Counted from the stretch's first letter, positions 10,823 to 21,753 are shown. The stretch: 64,000 nucleotides of DNA from Prorocentrum cordatum (GCA_963575745.1 CAUYUJ010018316.1:771543-835542); one strand, 5' to 3'. Numbers and translations are program-made. Notes: generated by a model from the letters alone, not told the origin.

Positions 10823-11130
10823 AGGAGGAGGAGGAGGAGGAGGAGGAGGAGGAGGAGGTAGAGGTGGAGGAGGAGGAAGAGGAGGAGGAGGATAAATGGA
10901 GGGGGATGAGGAGGGGGAATAATGAAGGGGGAGGAGGAGGAACAAAAATGAGCGGGGAGGAAGGAAAGGAGGAAGCGGAAACGGGGGGAGAAAACAGGGA
11001 GGAGGGATCAGAAAAGGAGAGGGAGGAGGGGGGGGAAAAGAAAAAAAAATAGGACGCGGAGGAGGAGGAGGAGCGCAGGAGGAGGAGGAGGAGGAGCGTC
11101 GAAGGCAAAGGAAGAGGAGGAGGAGGCCGC
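10823..11130. repeat. GGA microsatellite at the 5' flank of LINE-A
   Basis: GGA repeats with GGT, GAA and GGG variants. Together with 2,497-2,567 it forms the two halves of the microsatellite interrupted by LINE-A. On the element's sense strand it is a long polypyrimidine tract ending at the SL relict. Confidence 0.85.
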
Positions 11131-12129
11131 TGGGCCAAGAAGGTCCCCCCCGAGGCCCGTGGCGGGCACGCCGCATGTGAAGGGCTCGATCTTCTGCACC
11201 GCCTCCGCGCCCGGCGGGGTCCGCGGCGGGGGCGCGCGGCCGCGCGGGCCGCGGCGCGCGGGAGCATGAAGGGGTCCGCGGGAGAGCCAGGACGGGGGCG
11301 GGCCTCGTCAAATGGTGGCGGGCCGGGGAGCAGTGTAGAGGACAGAAACTCCACCCCGATAGTCACCACCCCGGCACGCGAAGCCGTTTAGCAAACGCAC
11401 CCGAAGAAGGAATCAAACAGGGCAGGGCTGCGTCGTAAATGCACAGGGCCGTTTAGTAAACGCCAATTGTCCTGTCCGGGTGGTTTTTCCTCCCTTGACA
11501 GTGGGGCAGTGCCGAAGAGGCGCAGGCGAGGCTTGAGCGCCCGACGGGAGAGTAGGACGCGTGCACACGCACGCACTGAGTACTGCACGGGAACGGAAAA
11601 AAAGGTGGCGGGGGGACTCACGGGCCACCCCCACCCACGGAAGGGTTGGCAGGGAGACCCGCGCTTCCCTACCTGACGCACGCGCCCGTACACGTGCAGG
11701 CCACGAAGCACGGCGCGCACGGAGGAGATCAGGACAAGGTCAGGTCAGGGGAGGGTCAGGGGAGGTCAAGTCAGGGGGAGGTCGGGTCAGGGGAAGGTCA
11801 GGCCTTCTCAGATGGCGGTGGGGCTTCTTACCATGAGCCCCTTCTGCCCTTCTGGGACGAGAACCGTCGCGCGAGCTTCGCGCGCGCTCTGGTTCTAGTC
11901 ATAATATTGTCAACTGTTGCTGACATCGTTTCCGCTCGCCCGCTTAGCGACGCAACAGGTCAGGGCTTCTCGCTTGCAAGAATGCGGTGCGCACCCGAGC
12001 TACAGAACGCGAAGGACACGCCGACCCTCGATTGCGGGGGGTGAAAAGGCGTGTGAGGCATTCGGCTGTCACCCTCCCCCTTTTTCCCCTCCCCTGGGGT
12101 CCAACATATGGTTTGAGGGAGGTGGGGTA
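11131..12129. other. Stretch without a recognised gene
   Basis: GC-rich sequence with no identified protein. A short GGTCAGG-type tandem repeat lies at about 11,735-11,805, and a palindromic GCGCGCGG-rich patch at 11,215-11,265. Open frames are present on both strands but show no motif. Confidence 0.5.
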
Positions 12130-12640
12130 CGAACTCGCCAACGCGCAACTGCGGCCTCCGGGGCCTCCAAGCCCGAAGACGGCCCCGAAGAACCCAGACA
12201 GAGCGCCAACACAGTCCAAGAGAGCGTCGAAACGACCAAGGGTAGCCCCACGTCGGTCCAAGATGGCTTCAAGACGGACAGCGAGGCCTCCAATACGGCC
12301 CAATAGCGTTCCAAGAGGACCGCCGAAACGATCCCAAGCAACAGCAATCATCCCAGTCCCTCAGGAAAACGAATATTCGTGACATCATGGGGACCCCAAG
12401 ATCGCCCCAAAACAGCTCAAGGGCCCTAAGACGGCCCAGCAGGGCTCCAAGACGGCCCCGGGGGCCCCTAAGACGGCCCAGGCGGGCACCAAGACGCGTG
12501 CAAGAGGGGCAATACGAGCTGACATTTCGAGCCTTTGCTTCGAGAGCCCTCCAGGCGCGGCGGCCCCGAAAGGCCCACAAGAGGCCCCCCAACGCCGCCG
12601 AGATGCCCCCCAAACCGCTCCAAGAGGCCTAGGGCACCCC
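12130..12640. repeat. CCAAGA-type minisatellite, copy 1
   Basis: Degenerate units of about 10-30 bases built on GCxCCAAGAxGGCC. Related tracts lie at 33,471-33,770, 37,295-37,430 and 60,330-61,160. Open frames on both strands are by-products of the repeat. Confidence 0.7.
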
Positions 12641-13500
12641 CATAAGATGAAGGTGTCCTAGGATGTCTGCGTGGATACATATGATGAATACGCGCAATAA
12701 ATGTCCATGCGTTCCTCCTCCCTCCTCCTGGGGGGCGGCGGAATGGCGCAAGCCTCTTGAACCCGACCGCTTCAAAACGGGAAGCGCAGATATTGTCCGT
12801 TGGGCTCGTAGGGTACGACAACGGCAGGGCGGCGGATGACGAGGCATGGCATGGCAGTGGCCGGCGGTGCTGGCGGCCCGAAGGCCAGGAAGAGAAAAGC
12901 GGCGGCCGATCCCCCTCAGCCCCCGTCGCTGAAATCGCAGTCCGACTCGTCCTCCGAGTCACCGCCCGCTGCCGCGGCTGCTTGGTGGCCCCGCGCCCGC
13001 GCCCAGGGCAAGTCGTGCTCCTCGAGCCCGAAGCGTGCCAGGTGTGCCCTGGGGACGCCGCGCCGAGGCTCCAGCCCCGCGCGGCGCCTTGTCGTGGCTG
13101 CTGCCGGCGACGGCCTCACCCTGGCGAAGCAGCCTGTCGGCCGCGACTACAGGTCTGCGGCGGCCCCAGCCAGCGGTGCCCACCTCCCCTGGGAGATCAA
13201 GCAGGACTGCTCCTTGCCCGCGCGGGAGCGCGCACCTTCGCACCCCCCGCGCAGCAGCTTCCCAGGCGAACCCCCCGACCACGTTCCTCTGCATCGCAGG
13301 CAGAAGACCAGGGTCTCCCAAGGCTCCTGAAGCACGTCGCACTGGAACAGAGCGTATCCGCGAGCATGCGTCGCCGCCGCGAACAGGCCGCTCCAGCTAG
13401 AGTCAAAGTTGAGCACGATTGCCCTTGGCCCAGGGGATGCCAGCCCATCCTTGCGTTGCGCCCGAGCGAGCTCGGGCGCCGCCTCCTGGGGGGTGGCCGC
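12641..13500 (-). other. Unassigned stretch with a possible coding fragment
   Basis: A minus-strand frame near 13,430-13,330 reads AIVLNFDSSWSGLFAAATHARGYALF in part (FDSSWSGLFAAA, then ALFQCDVL), faintly like a glycine-poor SAM-binding start. It breaks within 200 bases, and the rest is GC-rich and motif-free. I do not assign a function. Confidence 0.3.
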
Positions 13501-13504
13501 ATCC

Positions 13505-13765
13505 ATGTAGGTTTCGTGGGCTCCCAAACCAGAAAAACCAGAACAACCAACGCCTGGCCAGGTTTTCTGAGCTCCCAGACCAGAAAAAAATATAAAAACC
13601 AACGCCTGGCCAGGTTTTCTGAGCTCCCAAACCAGAATGACCAGAAACAACAACGCCTGGCCAGGTTTTCTGAGCTCCCAGACCAGAACACAGAGAAACC
13701 AACGCCTGGCCAAATATTCTGAGCTCCCAGACAAACAAAAAAAAAACGCCTGGCCAGGTTCTGCG
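13505..13765. repeat. Tandem repeat of about 58 bp
   Basis: Five units share AACGCCTGGCCAGGTTTTCT then GAGCTCCCA.ACCAGAA. Each contains the palindrome CCTGGCCAGG. Open frames reading KPGQALVF on the minus strand are repeat artefacts. Confidence 0.85.
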
Positions 13766-13949
13766 GAAGCGGATTATGATTGAAGGAAAAAGGAGAAGGA
13801 GGAGGAGGAAGACGGAGCAGGAGAGAGGATGAGAGGAGGATAAACTGAAAGGAAGAAGAGTGGAGAAGAGGAGTGCAGCAACAAGAGCGGTTCCTTTTTC
13901 AAACTCTTTGAAGGCCGAAAGCCCGCAAGGCTCATCCAATCTGGAGCTG

Positions 13950-15056
13950 GGGGACGAGGAGGAGGAGGAGGAGGAGGAGGAGGAGGAGGAGGAGGAGGAG
14001 GAGGGAGAGGGGGAGGAGGAGGGAGGGAGGAGGAGGAGGAGGTGGAGGAGAAGGAGGAGGAGGGAGGGGAGGAGGGAGATGAGGAGGAGGAGGAGGAGGA
14101 GGAGGAGGCGGAGGAGGAGGAGGACGAGGAGGAGGAGGAGGAGGAGGGAGGAGGAGGAGGAGCGGAGGAGGAGGAGGAGGAGGAGGAGGAGGGGGAGGAG
14201 GAGGAGAGGAGGAGGAGGAGGAGGAGGAGGAGGAGGAGGAGGAGGGGGAGGAGGAGGAGGAGGAGAGGAGGAGGAGAGGGAGAGGAGGAGGAGGAGGAGA
14301 GAGGAGGAGGAGAGGAGGAGGAGGAGGAGGAGGAGGAGGAGGAGGAGGAGGAGGGGAGGAGGAGGAGAGGAGGAGAGGAGGGGCAGGAGGAGGGGGAGGG
14401 GGAGGAGCAGGAGGAGGAGGAGGAGGAGGAGGAGGAGGAGGAGGAGGAGGAGGAGGGAGCAGGAGGAGAGGAGGAGGAGGAGGAGGAGGAGGAGGAGAGA
14501 GGTGGATGACGGGTCGCCTAAGCCCTTCGGAGAACCCCCCCAGTCCGAGGTGCCCTTCCGGGGCGGAAAGGAGTTCAGGCTGGAGCGAGGGGAGCGAAGC
14601 AGACAGCCGTTGAGGGAAGGGGGACAGGGTGCACGGTTTCTCCCGGGGCCGTAGGCGACCTGAGGACGAGGAGGAGGAAGAGGAGGAGGAGGAGGAGGAG
14701 GAGGGGGAGGAGGAGGAGGATGGAGGAGGAGGGAGGAGGAGGAGGAGGAGGAGGAGGAGGAGGAGGAGGAGGAGGAGGAGGAGGAGGAGGTAGAGGAGGG
14801 AGGAGAGGAGGAGGAGGAGGAGGAGGAGGAGAGGAGGAGGAGGAGGAGGAGGAGGCGGAGGAGGAGGAGGAGGGGGAGAGGAGGAGGAGGAGGAGGAGGG
14901 GAGGAGGAGGAGGAGGAGGAGGAGGAGGAGGAGGAGGAGGAGGAGGAGGAAGGAGGAGGAGGAGGAGGGAGGAGGAGCAGGAGGAGGAGGAGGAGGAAGA
15001 GGAGGAGGAGGTGGAGGAGGAGGAGGAGGAGGAGGAGGAGGAGGAGGAGGGGTCAC
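13950..15056. repeat. Kilobase GGA microsatellite with a duplicated spacer
   Basis: Over 1 kb of GGA with GAA, GGG and GCA variants. It is interrupted at about 14,503-14,660 by non-repetitive sequence containing CCTAAGCCCTTCGGAGAA. The same word recurs just after the tract, at about 15,055. The two halves therefore look like a segmental duplication of roughly 540 bases. Poly-Glu and poly-Pro frames here are artefacts. Confidence 0.9.
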
Positions 15057-15879
15057 CTAAGCCCTTCGGAGAAACCCTCCAGGAAAAGGACCGGACAGGG
15101 ATCGGGACTACCTCGACGGGGGGTCGGCTGACCGGGGGCTGGGAACCTTTACGTTGCAGCTGCATGCAACGCGCAAAGCCCTGACGACCAGGGGCCCTTT
15201 TCATGCGCCCGGCCCAGATTTGTAACACGATTACCGCGCCATTCCCGATATCCCACAGGGAGTTCGTGGACGGACGAACCCAGGCGTGCAGAAAGAGCAC
15301 TGCAATGCAGGAAGCACATCTCGATTGCCGGTGTCACGCGAAAGCACAGAAACGAATGACAATCTGCATCGGAACGCTCCTGTGGCGGCCGTACGGTTTG
15401 CCCGGCCCTGGCGTGGCGCACTGCATGCCTCATATAGGGGCGCAAAAAGAAAAACTCATCCTGGGTCTGCCAGCTCTGGGTCTGCGTTCCCAGGAGGGGA
15501 GTTTGCGTGCCCGCTCTGGTTAGAAGTGCCATGGTCCAAGGTGCCCCCAGGGTCCCCAAGGAGTCCCCCACGGCCTACAGGCCACCCCTCACGAGGGCCA
15601 CCCCTCACGAGGGGCTCCAAAATTGAATGAAAAACTGAGGGCACCTGGGCTGGGGGCACCTTCAGCAAAGCGGCCTAGGCTGCAAGCCTGCGCATCCGTC
15701 CGTGGCTGGAAGCCTGCGACGGCGTCACCGCAGCGCGCTCCCTTCGAGCCCCCCGAAAAGCCTGGGAGATTTCTCGAGCTCTGAGACCGTTCCCTGGGTT
15801 TTCAACCTCCCCCCCTGGGGGACCCCGAGCAAGTTCGCGTGACAAATTCTAACTCCTCTAAATTACACTCTCCTGGAAG
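15057..15879. other. Stretch without a recognised gene
   Basis: Begins with the second copy of the CCTAAGCCCTTCGGAGAA spacer. The rest is mixed sequence with a short CCACCCCTCACGAGGG duplication near 15,583-15,612. No protein or RNA gene is recognised. Confidence 0.5.
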
Positions 15880-16290
15880 CAACTCTCCAAGGACGCTCCG
15901 GTGACCCTCCAGGGGCCCCCAAGACTCTCCAGCGACCATCCGCTGAAACTCGTCAGTGGCCCGCCATGGCCCCCCTGCTGATCATTGAGGGACTCTCCGG
16001 TGACCCACCAGGGGCCCCTGGAACTCTCTGGCGACACTTTGGTGGCCCCTGGAACTCTCCAAAGGCCCTCGAAGGCCTCCAGCAATCGCCCGCAGCTGGA
16101 ACTCCACAAGGACTCTCCGGTGACTCTCCACGGGCCGCTGGCATTCTCCAGCGACGCTCCAGTGGACGCTGGAACTCTCCTCTGACCCGCGAGAGCCCCC
16201 TGACCCCCCCAGGAACATCCTGAGGGGCGCTCGGAAGCTCCAAGAACCTCCAGTGGGGTACCCTGGAGCCTTCGGTGGGAGCCTCCCATA
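15880..16290. repeat. GGAACTCTCC minisatellite
   Basis: Degenerate units of about 30-60 bases built on GGGCCCCTGGAACTCTCC and GACTCTCCGGTGAC. Related sequence (CTTGGAACTCGCCCAAG) appears at about 22,750, on the far side of the YR element. This suggests the element interrupted a locus of this kind. Confidence 0.7.
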
Positions 16291-16299
16291 CTCGGCTCT

Positions 16300-16432
16300 T
16301 GCGGATCGACGCTTGTCGACGCTAGATGAACGCTAGTCGACGCGAACTAAACGCCAATCGACGCTAGCTGACGCTAAATCGGCGCTTTCTCATCGACTCC
16401 CAGTCGCTAGCCGACGCTAGTCGACGCTGGAA
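16300..16432. repeat. TCGACGCTAG short tandem repeat flanking the YR element
   Basis: About eight degenerate copies of TCGACGCTAG/TGACGCTAA. The last, CGCTAGTCGACGCTGG (to about 16,432), abuts the 3' end of the YR element. A near-identical CGCTAATCGACGCTGA lies just outside the other end at about 22,656-22,671. Confidence 0.75.
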
Positions 16433-16473
16433 AAAAACTGATCTCCATGAAGACAACATTGGCCTTGTATGTT

Positions 16474-16570
16474 CTCCACCACAAGCTTGAGAGGACGCTG
16501 GGGCGAGGCCCCGGCAACGGCGGCACGCAGGAACCTTTTACAGCAGACGATCCAGGAAAAACTCTTGGTC
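16474..16570 (-). repeat. YR element repeat B2
   Basis: Matches B1 (16,699-16,794) over about 97 bases at roughly 85% identity, including GGGGCGAGGC, AGACGATC and AAAAACTCTTGG. It is the outermost 3' repeat in the element's sense direction. Confidence 0.85.
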
Positions 16571-16634
16571 GGTTGAATTCATTCGTGAATTGATGCGGGA
16601 AGCACAGGCGAGAGAAACGGGAGGGAGGGCTGAG

Positions 16635-16705
16635 CGGCTCGCGCGGCTGTGTTTGATCCAACGATTGCGGGTCAACAGATCTCAAGCCATACCGATTTCT
16701 CCAGC
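16635..16705 (-). repeat. YR element repeat A2
   Basis: Direct repeat of A1 (22,566-22,640). The first 36 plus-strand bases, from CGGCTCGCGCGG to ACGATTGCGG, are identical, and about 56 of 62 match overall. It lies between B1 and B2. Confidence 0.88.
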
Positions 16706-16794
16706 ATGAGCTTGAGAGGGCGCCGGGGCGAGGCCTCGGCAACGGAGGCATGCGGGAATATTTACAGTAGACGATCAAGTAAAAACTCTTGGCC
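16699..16794 (-). repeat. YR element repeat B1
   Basis: First copy of the B repeat, directly downstream of the coding region and abutting A2. The orientation is the same as B2. Confidence 0.85.
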
Positions 16795-16992
16795 ATAACC
16801 ACGGCGATCTTCATTAGCGTACTGGTGCAACCGCTAGCCTTTACAAATGTCCCCCAAACGTGAGAGGCGATGGCCCCGGGAGGAGTTGGCCAAGGCCTGA
16901 GCTAGAGCACGACGCAAAGCCTTGGGACGCGGCTGTGCCACCGCCGTCCAAAACTGGCCTCCTGGGGCCTTGCCCTCCAGAATCTGATGCCT

Positions 16993-17724
16993 TCACCCAG
17001 TCCTGTCGCAGACCCCTTTACAGTGGCGCGTTCGGCCGAAGAACTGGGAAGAGACGCGCCAGAGGCGAAGCCGAGTTCTTTTCCTCCACGACTCTCCCCA
17101 CGTGCAAAAATCAGTAGACACATCTTGCGCTGATCTCAAACGACTCAAACCAATAACAGGCGGACAGCGCCATAAACGCGAGAATGCTGGATTCTGAAGC
17201 CCTCGAGGGATCCCTCTTTCATGAGCGAACCTAGCGAGCGTGGCAGAGACTTGCACTAGCTTGTTGCATAGCTGGACTTTAGCACGATCGGTTGGCGACA
17301 AATCAGGAAGCCCAAAAGGAAACTCGTTGGACCGGAGCGGTTCTGGGCCTGACTTGCAACCTACAAGATGTTGAAAACGACGTGCACGGAATCCTGAACA
17401 AGAAAAGGCACCACTCAGAATCCATCCCTTCAACGTCTCTAGACTGGCCGCCTTGGCGAGGTCAAATGCCGCTCCTCGAACGATGTCCCACTCGAGCGCG
17501 TGGATGCCACGGGCGCGGAGGGCGGCGGCGAAACGGCCCGAGCCCGAGAAGACCTCGACGGCGATCCGCTCTCGCCCCAGCCGCACCCGGCCGAGCGTGG
17601 CGCCGAGCTGCGCCCGAACAGCTCGGGGAGCCGCTGCGTGCCCAGGCGCAGCCGCTGCTGCGCGAGCGCGGGCACCTTCGCCGCCTGCAGCGCGAGGCGG
17701 CCGTGCTTTTTTGTGCCTGCGCAT
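16993..17724 (-). pseudogene. Retroelement methyltransferase-like domain (C-terminal)
   Basis: The frame reads IAVEVFSGSGRFAAALR (a glycine-rich SAM-binding start, FSGSGRF) and IHALEWDIVRGAAFDL (the acidic residue that would contact SAM). GAFSCSGFRAR follows where dinoflagellate relatives have TPC.SFSRAR, and RGLQNPAFSRLW where they have ENP. It ends with WRKRTRLRLW and GVCDRTG. The TPC/ENP arrangement recalls cytosine-C5 methyltransferases. Both signature sites are altered here (Pro-Cys to Ser-Cys, Glu to Gln), so activity is doubtful. It follows the recombinase domain in the polyprotein, in another frame. Capture of DNA methyltransferases by retrotransposons has, to my recollection, been reported in dinoflagellates. 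Confidence 0.65.
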
Positions 17725-18787
17725 GGACGGCCGGGCACTCCGGCGCCCGCGCTCGGCCGCCTCCTCGAGCGACCGTCTGCCCGCGATCCTGTCGAGGCTG
17801 GCAACCCCCGCGCAGCAGGCAGTACCGCGTGGCGCCCAACCCCCTGCATGCCTCGAGCCGCCAGCGCCTCGTCGGGCTCCGCGCGCAGTTGAACGCAGCC
17901 GAAACTCAACGGCGGCGCGCGATGCTCCAGCCGCGCCTTCAGCCCGCGCAGAGCCGGCGTGATCCAGAGTAGCCCGGGCGCGGGGGCGAGTCGTCTAGCT
18001 CCTCGGCGTGCAGCAGCGGCGTCAACCGGCGGAAGCCGCCTGGCAGGCCTTTCGCGGGCGTCACCAGCTGGAACGCCCTCATCCCCAACAGCTCACCTGG
18101 TCGCAGGTAGCAGTGGACGCCATCCCGAGCTGGGGCTTCAGTAGCAGGATCTCCAAGCCGCCGCGCAGGACGAGCCATGACAAGGGCGGGCGGGAGTGCC
18201 CGGGCCGCATGCGCCTCCAGCCCAGCAGCACCCTGCGGATCCGAAGCAGAACCACGCGCGGCGGCCGCCCCCAGAGCCAGCCTCGCCCCCGGCACGGCCG
18301 ACAGCAGCTTCGAAGCCCTGTTGGGTCGGGCTCCCCGTGAGAACTCGTCGTTCAGGCACTGCAGCAGAGCGTCGCTCCACTCCAGGCCCCTCCAGCTTGG
18401 CAGCGTGTCCCCGCCCGCCCAGGCACCGAGGTCACTCCGGCGCCGCAGGTGGTTCGGCTGCGTCGAGGGCCTCACCACCTCCAACTCTGGGCCCGAACTG
18501 CTCGAGCCCAAGAGGCGGTGCCACGGCAAGACCGCCGTCGCCAAGGGAGCGACAGCGGCGGCTCGGCGCCCGGCACGGGGCCTCGCCGCCACGGAGCCCA
18601 AGCTCCCCGCTGGCGCGCTTGAGGCCCGAGGCAGCGGCCCCCGAGGCGCCGGCGCCCGCGGGGGCGGCGCCAGGAGCCCCCAGCGCTCCATCCCCCCGCA
18701 GACGGCGGGGATCGAACCGCCCCGAGGTGCCGTCGGCGGGGTTCTATTCGGGAATTCATCGGACTGACACTCGACAAGCAGAGGCAC
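17439..18787 (-). pseudogene. Retroelement tyrosine recombinase
   Basis: The N-terminal half has a helical core-binding region (LEWSDALLQCLNDEFSRGAR). The segment HCYLRPGELLGMRAFQLVTP (about 18,122-18,065) carries the first catalytic Arg of the recombinase box (family pattern 'yLRpgEll.L'). After a frameshift near 17,940, the counterpart of the LRHGGAS box reads YCLLRGGCQPRQD (about 17,835), with the His-x-x-Arg pair disturbed. The segment expected to hold the nucleophilic Tyr (RYxK) reads AVHAQAQK, so no clear Tyr remains. An intact enzyme would integrate a circular cDNA at short homology. It overlaps the end of the RNase H region and precedes the methyltransferase-like domain. Confidence 0.65.
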
Positions 18788-19226
18788 GCTGAGGTGCGGT
18801 GAAATGGCGCAACTGAGCGAGGATGGGAAAATCAGAGGCTCGTCCTTTTGCTACTGCGCAGCAGATACACATGCTGTCAGACAAAAAAAGCAGCCTGCAC
18901 CCATGGTGCGCCACGCGCCGCACCTGCCTCCTCATCGCCCAGAGCAGCGCCTCGCCATCCAGGAGAAGGATCGGAGCACGGTGCCGCCAGCGCCTCGAGG
19001 CCACCGTCTGCCACGAAGAGGACCTGCAGAAACCCGGGGGCACGTCCGGGAAAGGCGAGTCGGCCACGGCGCCCTCTCGCAAAGCGCGGGCCCGCGAGCC
19101 CTCGGCCACCAGCTCCTGCCCCTGAAAGCGCCAGCGCTCTCGCGCGCGCCCGACGCGCCCCACCTCGGCCGGGGGGGCGCAGCGCTCGACCGCGCCCAGG
19201 CCCGTCACGGGCGCGTCCACGGCCAT
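18756..19226 (-). pseudogene. Retroelement RNase H-like domain
   Basis: The frame begins AVDAPVTGLGAVE, where the first Asp lies in the VDA segment, then ARERWRFQGQEL. It continues APILLLDGEALLWAMRR (Glu in the second motif) and LLFLSDSMCICCAVAKGRAS (the DSM...KGR block with the third acidic residue). This pattern is the RNase H of YR-type and related retroelements rather than of LINEs. It lies just after the RT connection region. Confidence 0.7.
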
Positions 19227-19272
19227 CCGGGCCCCCCGTAGGTCGGCCTACGCCAGCGGCAGCAGCGCGCGC

Positions 19273-20261
19273 CTACGACAGCTCCCGGCGCACTGAGGGC
19301 CAGAGCCGGACACGGCGCGTGCAGCACTTGCTGACAAAGACGCAGGCCGCGCTGATGAGGCTCAGCACCTCGCGGCGCAGCAAGAGCGCGAGCGTCAGGC
19401 GGCCGATCGAGCGCTCCAGCTCGGCTCCCGCCAGGAGGGGGCGCGTCAGGATGTGGTCAAAGATCAGGGCCAGCCGCCAGAACCGCTTGGGCGCGATGTG
19501 GATCACCCCCTTCTCGCCGTCGAAATTGAGGCCCAGGAGGTCCACGTCGACTCGAGGTCCGGAGACGTCATGGGCATCGAGACCGCGGTCCCTCAGCTGC
19601 CTCTCCACCGAGACGCCTTCAACCTGAACTGACTTCGCGTCGGCCCCCAGCGCTGCGAAGTTGTCGATGCCCGCAGTGCGGCGGGCCCCCGCTCGGCGAT
19701 CGACGGCGCGCAGCGGCGGCTGCGAATCCTGCGGCGAGGGCCGCGCGGCCCCACCCGCGGCAGTTTCGCATTGGCTGCCTGCACGAGCGCCACGGCCCAC
19801 CTCCAGCCCATCCGGCACCACGCGATCCCGGAAGTGGACCTGGTCGGCGGTGCTCGGGAAGAGCGCGCGTTGGCGCGGCGGCAGCGCGCGCCTGGGCGCC
19901 GGCGGCAGCACGAAGTCGGCCCTCAGGTCCGCGGGCAGCAGGAACTGGCAAAACAGTTCTCGACATCACCCTCGGAGACCCATAGACGATGACAGGCAGG
20001 CAGCTCCAAGTCTCCCAGCGGTTCAGACGAGGCCAGAGCAATTCCATCCGGCGGCAAAAACTGAGCGTTGGTCTTGCGAGGATCGAAGATGGTCCGCAAC
20101 GAGCCGCCCATCTTACGGACGAAGAGAACGCACACAACATTGCGAGCCCCGGTCGCCGGTTCGACGGCACCAGATTCATGAGCACTGTTCCAAAACTTGG
20201 CGAACTTGCTCGGGGACCTCGCCAGGATGGGACCCATCGCAGGGCCAGGCTCGTCCGCCAT
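19273..20261 (-). pseudogene. Retroelement reverse transcriptase
   Basis: The fingers/palm region reads NVVCVLFVRKMGGSLRTIFD then PRKTN, the RT 'FV.Kk.G..R.i.D.R..N' signature. SEGDVENCF follows, holding the first catalytic Asp. After frame changes the palm resumes with AGIDNFAALGAD, equivalent to YxDD but with Asn in the last position (this clade often has DN). A connection region follows with LLGLNFDGEKGVI and LTLALLLRREVLSLISAA, ending LWPSVRRELS. At least two frameshifts separate the two parts. Confidence 0.75.
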
Positions 20262-20572
20262 CGCTGAGGTGTCCTGCGCGCGCGCCGCTGGCAGCCGAAT
20301 GGCGCGGCCGCTATCCTCCAGCTACTTCTGGTAGTGGTCGGGCAGGCAGCCGATAAGGTCGATGGCCTGGTGGCCGACCGCTGGCAGAGCAAGCCTGCCG
20401 CGCTGGCAGGTCGCGAACTCTCCGGCGACGACGCCGTCAAAGGCGCAGCCGGAAACGCAGCCCCGAAGCGCAGACCACGCCCACGAGGCGGCGAGGTCGT
20501 CGTGGGGCGGTGGGACGGCGCACTAGGCCCAGGCCAGGCTGGCCAGTGCCTGGCGCTGGATGGCACCTGGCA

Positions 20573-21560
20573 TCACTTTGGGCCCCACACCTCGCCGCGA
20601 CCTCCCAGAGCGTCGAGCGCCGCGACGCCGCCCCGCAACCGCCCCTCTGCAGCTCGACGACGAGCGCCTCGCCTCTCTGCGCAGCGCGACACTCCCAACC
20701 CAGCCGGCGATAACCCCTCCAAGAGATCAGCAAGGCATCGAGCAGCCGGCAGCGGCAGCACATCGCGGGCCCAATCTAGACCTCCACCTGCAACGCCAAG
20801 GCGGCTCGCCATCCTCCGCAAGCGAGCAGCCCTCCCCCACGCAGAAGGGACGACGGCCGGGGGCCTCTGCCGTCCGAGGCAGCTTAGAAGCAGCGCCGCC
20901 CCTGCCCGCTGCCCATCTTGCGCGGGCCCTTGGGGGGCTCGTCGTCGTTCTGGCCGCTTCTGGCACCAGGGCTCGCATGGGTGGCGCGCGCCAACTGGCG
21001 CTCCTCCATCGCCTTGCGGCGCTCTTTCAGCACCGCGCTCTTCTCCGATAGCTTGTGCGAAATCCAAGACTCCACGGCGGGGGCCACGAGCGCGCGACCG
21101 CGTGGGCCCTCCTCCCCCATGAAAAGCCGGTCGCTGTCGAGGAGACCGCTGTCGCCGCCGGCGGCGGCAGCAACCAGCATGCGCGCGCGCCTCTCCTCCA
21201 GCAGCTGATAGCGGCGCCCAGCAAGGCCCAGAAGCGAGCTCTCCGAAATTGAGCTGGTCGCACGTCAACGCGCGCTCAAACAGCCTGCTGAGCGCCTCGT
21301 GCTTCCCGACGCCCCAGTCGATCGGGCCGAGGTGAAGGAGCTGCCGCCGCCAGAAGTGGCCCCTCACAAGCGTCAGCTCCTGACGGGCGATCTCGCGCGC
21401 CAGCCGCTCCGCCGCGCGGGGGCCGCTGATCGGCCAGTCATCGAACACCGTACGCGTGGTAAACGAGGCCGCCTCCTTGAAGCACGCCCGATGCCGACGA
21501 TCTTCCGTCTCGCACTTCACTGGCAGCGTCCTCAGCTCACCCGAGGGCTGGCTCATCGCG
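20573..21560 (-). pseudogene. Retroelement gag-like region, C-terminal part
   Basis: One frame reads SGELRTLPVKCETEDRRHR, then FDDWPISGPRAAERLAREIA, HLGPIDWGVGKHEALSRLFE and RALTCDQLNFGELAS. Another (21,180-20,884) reads DRLFMGEEG then AVLKERRKAMEERQLAR, a charged helix. Near 20,700 comes PAGLGVSRCAERRG. I recognise this as the conserved region preceding RT in a large dinoflagellate retroelement family. It probably encodes a capsid or nucleic-acid-binding product. Frames alternate. Confidence 0.6.
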
Positions 21561-21702
21561 GTAGCCATCAGCTCGAGGGGTCGGCATCTGCTCGCCGGGC
21601 TTGAAGAAGGCGCAGGAGACGAACGCGTCGCCGAACTTGGCGACCCCGCGATCCCCTCGGCAGCAGCCAGCCGCCAGCGCCGCAGGCCCCAGCGCGCACC
21701 AG

Positions 21703-21703
<1 letters not shown>

Positions 21704-21753
<50 letters not shown>

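Noticed and set aside
12959-13450. Methyltransferase gene suggested by FDSSWSGLFAAA
   Set aside because: Only one weak motif, no following catalytic motif, and the frame ends quickly. Noted only as a possible fragment.
13860-15056. Very long open frames on both strands (poly-Glu/Arg, poly-Pro/Ser)
   Set aside because: Pure consequence of GGA/TCC repeats without stop codons. No non-repeat domain attached.
18695-18730. tRNA B-box-like word GGTTCGATCC on the minus strand
   Set aside because: No cloverleaf can be formed, the T-arm stem does not pair properly, and it lies inside the YR element's coding region.
20150-20170. Second B-box-like word (GGTTCGACGGC)
   Set aside because: Incomplete match and inside the RT-coding region.
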